Source: Anaerolineales bacterium (GTDB taxonomy: Bacteria > Chloroflexota > Anaerolineae > Epilineales > JAANWY01). From it: a DNA stretch of 7,951 nt. The notes under the pieces were generated by a model that saw only the letters and a list, made by a program, of their open reading frames with translations, was not told the origin of the DNA and made no database searches. Of the stretch, positions 5,065 through 7,951 are shown piece by piece (position 1 is the stretch's first letter; each line of letters starts with the position of its first letter). Where the stretch lies: contig JAANWY010000147.1 in the NCBI GenBank assembly GCA_018263655.1, positions 1 to 7,951 of the forward strand, read 5' to 3'. The translations under genes were made by a program, and so were the position numbers.

Positions 5065-6687
5065 ATGATTATCTTGAATCTCTCCGACATAACCAAATAC
5101 TACGGTGGACAGCTTGTGCTTGATGGTCTCTCCTGGTCGGTGAAAAAGGGAGAGAAGATCGGCCTGGTGGGGCCGAACGGCGCCGGCAAGTCCACCTTGT
5201 TTCGCCTCATTGCTGGCGTCGACGAGCCCGACGACGGCACCATCTACCGCTATCCTGGCCTCTCCATTGGTTATCTGGCCCAGACGCCGCGTCTGGACCC
5301 GGACAAAACGGTTTTGGCCGAGGCGCTTAGTGCGTCGGCCGAGGTGGCTGCCCTGGAGGCTGAACTGCATCGCCTCGAGGAACGCATGGGCGACGCGCGT
5401 GTCTATGCGGATCCCCGCAAGCTGCAGCGGACCATCGAGATGCACGAAGAGACAATGGAGGCCTTCGAGGCAGCCGGCGGCTTGAATTACCGGTCTCGCG
5501 TCGAGAGCACGCTGCGCGGTCTCGGGTTCTCGGAGGAAGATTTCGATGAACCTGTCCGCAGTCTTAGCGGTGGTGAGAAGAAGTTGGTCGGTCTGGCAAA
5601 GGTATTGGTGCAGCGGCCCGATCTGATGTTGCTGGATGAACCCGACAATCACCTGGACCTCGAAGGAAAGCGCTTCCTCGAAGAGCTCATTGCCGACTAC
5701 CCCGGCACCGTCGTCATTATCTCCCACGACCGCTACCTCCTCGACGTAGTGGCCGAATCGATTGCTGATCTAGAGGATGGCGACATCACCGTTTGGCCAG
5801 GGAATTATTCCGAGTACGCTTATGCCAAGGAGATGGCGCTGGCGCAGCAGCAACACCGGTACGAAGCGCAGCAGAAGGAGATTCGCCGGCTGGAGCAGTC
5901 CATCGCGCGCCTGATGAGCCGGGGCTACGAGAAGTTCGTCCGGCGCGGGAAGAGCATGCAGAAGCGCCTGGAGAAGATGGAGAAGGAGGAGAAGCTAGAC
6001 CTGGAGCCTCGGACCATGAGGCTGCGGTTGACGTCCGAGCGAGGTAGCGACAAGGTCCTGGAAGTCAACGAGCTCACCAAGGCTTTCGGTGATGATGTGC
6101 TGTTCGAGGATCTCGACATACTCATCTGGTCAGGGGAGCGGGTGGGATTGGTGGGGCCGAACGGTGCCGGCAAATCCGTACTGTTCCGCATTCTGCTCGG
6201 GAAGGAGAAGCCCACCTGGGGCGAGGTCAAGGTGGGGCCGAGTGTCACGACGGCCCAGTATGCTCAAGAGCACGAGACGCTACAGATGGACCGCGAGATC
6301 GTGGATGAGGTGCGCAGCGTGGAGCCGATGTATTTGGGGCAGGCTTACGGTTTTCTGGAGCGGTTTTTGTTCGACAAGAGGATGGCGCACAAGCCAGTGC
6401 GGGAGTTGAGCGGTGGGGAGAAGAGCCGGCTCCAGATGGCTAAGCTGATGCTGGAGGAGGCCAATTTCCTGCTGCTAGATGAGCCGACCAACAACTTGGA
6501 CATCCCGTCCTGCGAGGTGCTGGAGGACACGCTGGAGGATTATGCCGGCACTGTTTTCGTCGTCTCCCACGACCGCTATTTCCTCGACCGCATTGTCGAC
6601 CGCATTATCGAGTTAGAGGACGGGCGTGTCACGGAGTACCTGGGGAACTACACAGACTATGTCCGCGCGAAGAACGGGGGTGAGTGA
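5065..6687 (+). CDS. ABC-F family ATPase (ribosome-associated)
   Basis: A 540-residue soluble protein with two ABC ATPase domains and no membrane segments, as in ABC-F proteins that act at the ribosomal E site during translation (EttA, YbiT, Uup) or give antibiotic protection. NBD1 has Walker A GPNGAGKST (36-44), signature LSGGEK (167-172), Walker B LMLLDEPDNHLD (187-198) and switch SHDR (220-223). A charged helical linker (about 250-315) separates it from NBD2: Walker A GPNGAGKSV (364-372), signature LSGGEK (448-453), Walker B FLLLDEPTNNLD (468-479), SHDR (501-504). The NBD1 motif reads DEPDNHLD where most ABC-F proteins have DEPTNHLD. There is no C-terminal coiled-coil domain, unlike Uup. 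I cannot assign a named subfamily, nor say whether it protects against antibiotics or has a housekeeping role. It converges with def. Confidence 0.93.
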   Translation: MIILNLSDITKYYGGQLVLDGLSWSVKKGEKIGLVGPNGAGKSTLFRLIAGVDEPDDGTIYRYPGLSIGYLAQTPRLDPDKTVLAEALSASAEVAALEAELHRLEERMGDARVYADPRKLQRTIEMHEETMEAFEAAGGLNYRSRVESTLRGLGFSEEDFDEPVRSLSGGEKKLVGLAKVLVQRPDLMLLDEPDNHLDLEGKRFLEELIADYPGTVVIISHDRYLLDVVAESIADLEDGDITVWPGNYSEYAYAKEMALAQQQHRYEAQQKEIRRLEQSIARLMSRGYEKFVRRGKSMQKRLEKMEKEEKLDLEPRTMRLRLTSERGSDKVLEVNELTKAFGDDVLFEDLDILIWSGERVGLVGPNGAGKSVLFRILLGKEKPTWGEVKVGPSVTTAQYAQEHETLQMDREIVDEVRSVEPMYLGQAYGFLERFLFDKRMAHKPVRELSGGEKSRLQMAKLMLEEANFLLLDEPTNNLDIPSCEVLEDTLEDYAGTVFVVSHDRYFLDRIVDRIIELEDGRVTEYLGNYTDYVRAKNGGE

Positions 6688-6703
6688 CCAGTGTACAGTG
6701 ATC
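6683..6703. repeat. Heptamer repeats, left arm of outer inverted repeat
   Basis: Three 7-bp units (agtgacc, agtgtac, agtgatc) overlap the last codons of the ABC-F gene; its TGA stop (6685-6687) lies inside the first unit. The 19-bp stretch agtgaccagtgtacagtga (6683-6701) is the exact reverse complement of 7160-7178. Confidence 0.8.
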
Positions 6704-6705
6704 GT

Positions 6706-6948
6706 TTTTGACTATCAAGTTCGGTAAAACAACCTCGGGCAACCGCCCAGGTATACTCGAGGCCAGCATCCTGAGTAGCGCGAAACAGTGTTGAGCGCGT
6801 ATCGAAGGGTGCGGGTTTGCAACGTCTTGTCGCGTGGACCGCACCCTTCGATACGGCCTCGACTCCGCCTCAGCCTACTCAGGATGCTCCGTGAATTATC
6901 CACCGAACGCTTACAGCCGGGGAAGATTGCCAGTTTTGATAGTCAAAA
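6706..6948. repeat. Fold-back palindromic element A
   Basis: Nested inverted repeats: outer ttttgactatcaa (6706-6718) with 6936-6948; gttcggt (6719-6725) with accgaac (6902-6908); agcatcctgagtag (6765-6778) with ctactcaggatgct (6875-6888); and inner cgtatcgaagggtgcgg (6798-6814) with 6839-6855, a perfect 17-bp stem over a 24-nt loop. No open frame with protein features is present. No target duplication was found at the outer ends. It lies between convergent genes and may limit readthrough, but the arms are not followed by T-runs. A repetitive extragenic palindrome or miniature element is likely. Confidence 0.8.
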
Positions 6949-6958
6949 TTGATTACAG

Positions 6959-7129
6959 CCGATTATGCTTAATTCGTTGACCAGCATCCTGAGTAAGCTG
7001 TAGCGAAGCGAAAGCTGTATCGAAGGGTGCGGGTTTGCCTCGAGGCGTTGCTTGAGCCGCACCCTTCGATACGATCTCCACTTCGTTTCGACCTACTCAG
7101 GATGCTAACCGACAATTAAGCATAATCGG
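6959..7129. mobile_element. Fold-back palindromic element B, MITE-like
   Basis: The ends are perfect 16-bp inverted repeats, ccgattatgcttaatt (6959-6974) and aattaagcataatcgg (7114-7129). Inside are agcatcctgagta (6983-6995) with tactcaggatgct (7094-7106), and gtatcgaagggtgcgg (7017-7032) with ccgcacccttcgatac (7057-7072). The loop carries a 10-bp palindrome, gcctcgaggc (7037-7046). A direct repeat attacag abuts the left end (6952-6958) and lies one base outside the right end (7131-7137), a possible target duplication. The internal stems nearly match those of element A, while the outer ends are unrelated. The element is 171 bp with no coding capacity. Confidence 0.75.
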
Positions 7130-7151
7130 TATTACAGTATACAGTGATCTG

Positions 7152-7179
7152 TTCACTGTTCACTGTACACTGGTCACTG
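7152..7179. repeat. Heptamer repeats, right arm of outer inverted repeat
   Basis: Four tandem 7-bp units (ttcactg, ttcactg, tacactg, gtcactg) run from 7152 to 7179, ending 2 bp before the stop codon of def (7182-7184). They are inverted relative to the heptamers at 6683-6703, giving the outermost 19-bp inverted repeat of the intergenic region. A related unit, acagtga, lies at about 7141-7147. Confidence 0.8.
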
Positions 7180-7181
7180 GG

Positions 7182-7727
7182 CTAGCCCATGGCTACGGCC
7201 GTTGCCGGTTCCTCCTCTACATCTTCGGGTTCTATTCGGAATAGCTTGCCCTGCTCTGTGATGTGATCGATGAACAGAGTCCCCTCCAGATGATCGATCT
7301 CGTGTTGCAGCACCCGGGCCAGGTATCCTTCAGCCTTGATGCGGACCTTTCTACCACTGCGGTCCAGTCCCTTGACCGTGACGGCGGGGGGGCGTTCCAC
7401 CAGGCCGTAGATATTGGGGATCGATAGACAACCTTCTTGACCTTCCTCGACGTCGCCTGACTGTCGGGCTATCTCCGGGTTTGCTAAAGCGTAGAGCCAG
7501 GTGCCGGCATCCGGATCCTCGAAGTCTTTCGGGACCTCGACGACGATCACGCGCAGGAGCACGTCCACCTGCGGCCCGGCCAGCCCCGCGCCGGCCGCGT
7601 CACGCATCGTCTCTACCATGTCGTCCATCAGTTGCTGGATGGCGGGTGTCACCCGGCGTATGCGTCTTGCCTTCTGACGCAGAACTGGGTTGCCTTCGTC
7701 AAGTGTTACAATTTTCCGAATAGCCAT
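7182..7727 (-). CDS. def: Peptide deformylase
   Basis: A 181-residue cytoplasmic metalloenzyme that removes the N-formyl group from new proteins as they leave the ribosome. All three family motifs are present: motif I as GAGLAGPQ (46-53), motif II EGCLSIP (98-104, metal ligand Cys100) and motif III HEIDHLEG (142-149, ligands His142 and His146, catalytic Glu143). Motif I usually reads GxGLAAPQ, so Gly51 is a mild variant. Length fits the family, with a short acidic tail after about residue 165. The start at 7727 gives the typical MAIRKIVTLDEGNPVLRQKA opening and has ggaagagag (7733-7741, minus strand) just upstream. A longer in-frame start at 7874 would add 49 unrelated residues and is rejected. 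No fmt gene is adjacent in the window. Confidence 0.95.
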   Translation of the reverse strand: MAIRKIVTLDEGNPVLRQKARRIRRVTPAIQQLMDDMVETMRDAAGAGLAGPQVDVLLRVIVVEVPKDFEDPDAGTWLYALANPEIARQSGDVEEGQEGCLSIPNIYGLVERPPAVTVKGLDRSGRKVRIKAEGYLARVLQHEIDHLEGTLFIDHITEQGKLFRIEPEDVEEEPATAVAMG

Positions 7728-7951
7728 GCAAACTCTCTTCCAATCGTCTAATGTGCAGTGAACGTAACTACCAGGCTGTCGCCCTGGTGGTTGAGGAATG
7801 CGGGAAAATGGGGTTGGTGGGCGGCCCGCCGCCCACCACACCCCATCTTTTCCGGTCTCTTCTTGTGTAGGCACGAAGTGCCTGAGTAGTCACCAGCGAT
7901 CAAAGTCAAGGTAACTTGCTGTGCGGATACTGTCAAAGATTTCGAACCGAG
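7728..7951. other. Leader region upstream of def, with hairpins
   Basis: No gene is supported here. Three fold-backs lie upstream of def: aactaccagg (7766-7775) with cctggtggtt (7783-7792, one mismatch); ggtgggcgg (7816-7824) with ccgcccacc (7829-7837), extended imperfectly by ggaaaatgggg and ccccatcttttcc to about 7803-7854; and aggcac-gaa-gtgcct (7869-7883). The last is followed by cctgagtag (7881-7889), the motif also found in elements A and B. A minus-strand TTGACA (7931-7936) exists, but the expected -10 position is poor, so no promoter is called. Confidence 0.55.

Noticed and set aside
5059..5727. Minus-strand frame of 222 codons opposite the ABC-F gene
   Set aside because: It is antisense to the conserved Walker and signature motifs, a common artefact of codon bias in GC-rich genes.
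7728..7874. 49-residue N-terminal extension of peptide deformylase
   Set aside because: The extension is encoded by hairpin DNA and is unlike any deformylase N-terminus. The start at 7727 has a Shine-Dalgarno-like sequence and the typical opening residues.

Overview
The window looks like chromosomal DNA of a moderately GC-rich, free-living bacterium. The best guess is a member of the Chloroflexota. The grounds are circumstantial: a lipoprotein with long Thr/Pro linkers and stacked PA14 domains, a secreted M14 peptidase with C-terminal beta repeats, a remnant resembling a geranylgeranyl-reductase-type flavoprotein, and many palindromic intergenic elements carrying a CTGAGTAG / GTATCGAAGG signature. 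No rRNA, tRNA, CRISPR array or transposase gene was seen.

Layout. Positions 1-295 hold a duplicated block of 24-bp tandem repeats. It ends 7 bp before the stop codon of a minus-strand gene (303-2111) for a lipoprotein with an Ig-like domain and three PA14 domains. The 5' end of that gene sits in a purine-rich heptanucleotide array. Positions 2112-2421 contain no intact gene but hold a long inverted repeat (about 2337-2420). Next comes a minus-strand pseudogene (2422-2622) in which the N-terminal FAD-binding motif of an oxidoreductase is joined out of frame to what looks like the C-terminus of the same kind of protein. Between it and the next gene lie two divergent sigma70-like promoters. A 163-bp insertion (2739-2901) with perfect 18-bp terminal inverted repeats and a 9-bp target duplication separates them.

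On the plus strand, a secreted zinc carboxypeptidase of family M14 (2992-4983) is followed 81 bp later by an ABC-F ATPase (5065-6687). The ABC-F gene appears to have its own promoter, which overlaps the stop codon of the peptidase gene. The ABC-F gene converges with a minus-strand peptide deformylase gene (def, 7182-7727). The 494-bp gap between them is almost entirely palindromic: heptamer repeats in opposite orientation at the two ends enclose two long fold-back elements.

The four recognisable genes do not form an obvious pathway. Two encode exported proteins (a probable glycan-binding lipoprotein and an exopeptidase) and two act at the ribosome (ABC-F and peptide deformylase). I did not find a convincing new gene system. 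The most notable content is the repeat and mobile-element architecture: one pair of short motifs recurs inside elements with unrelated ends, nested one way round in two elements and the other way round in the third.
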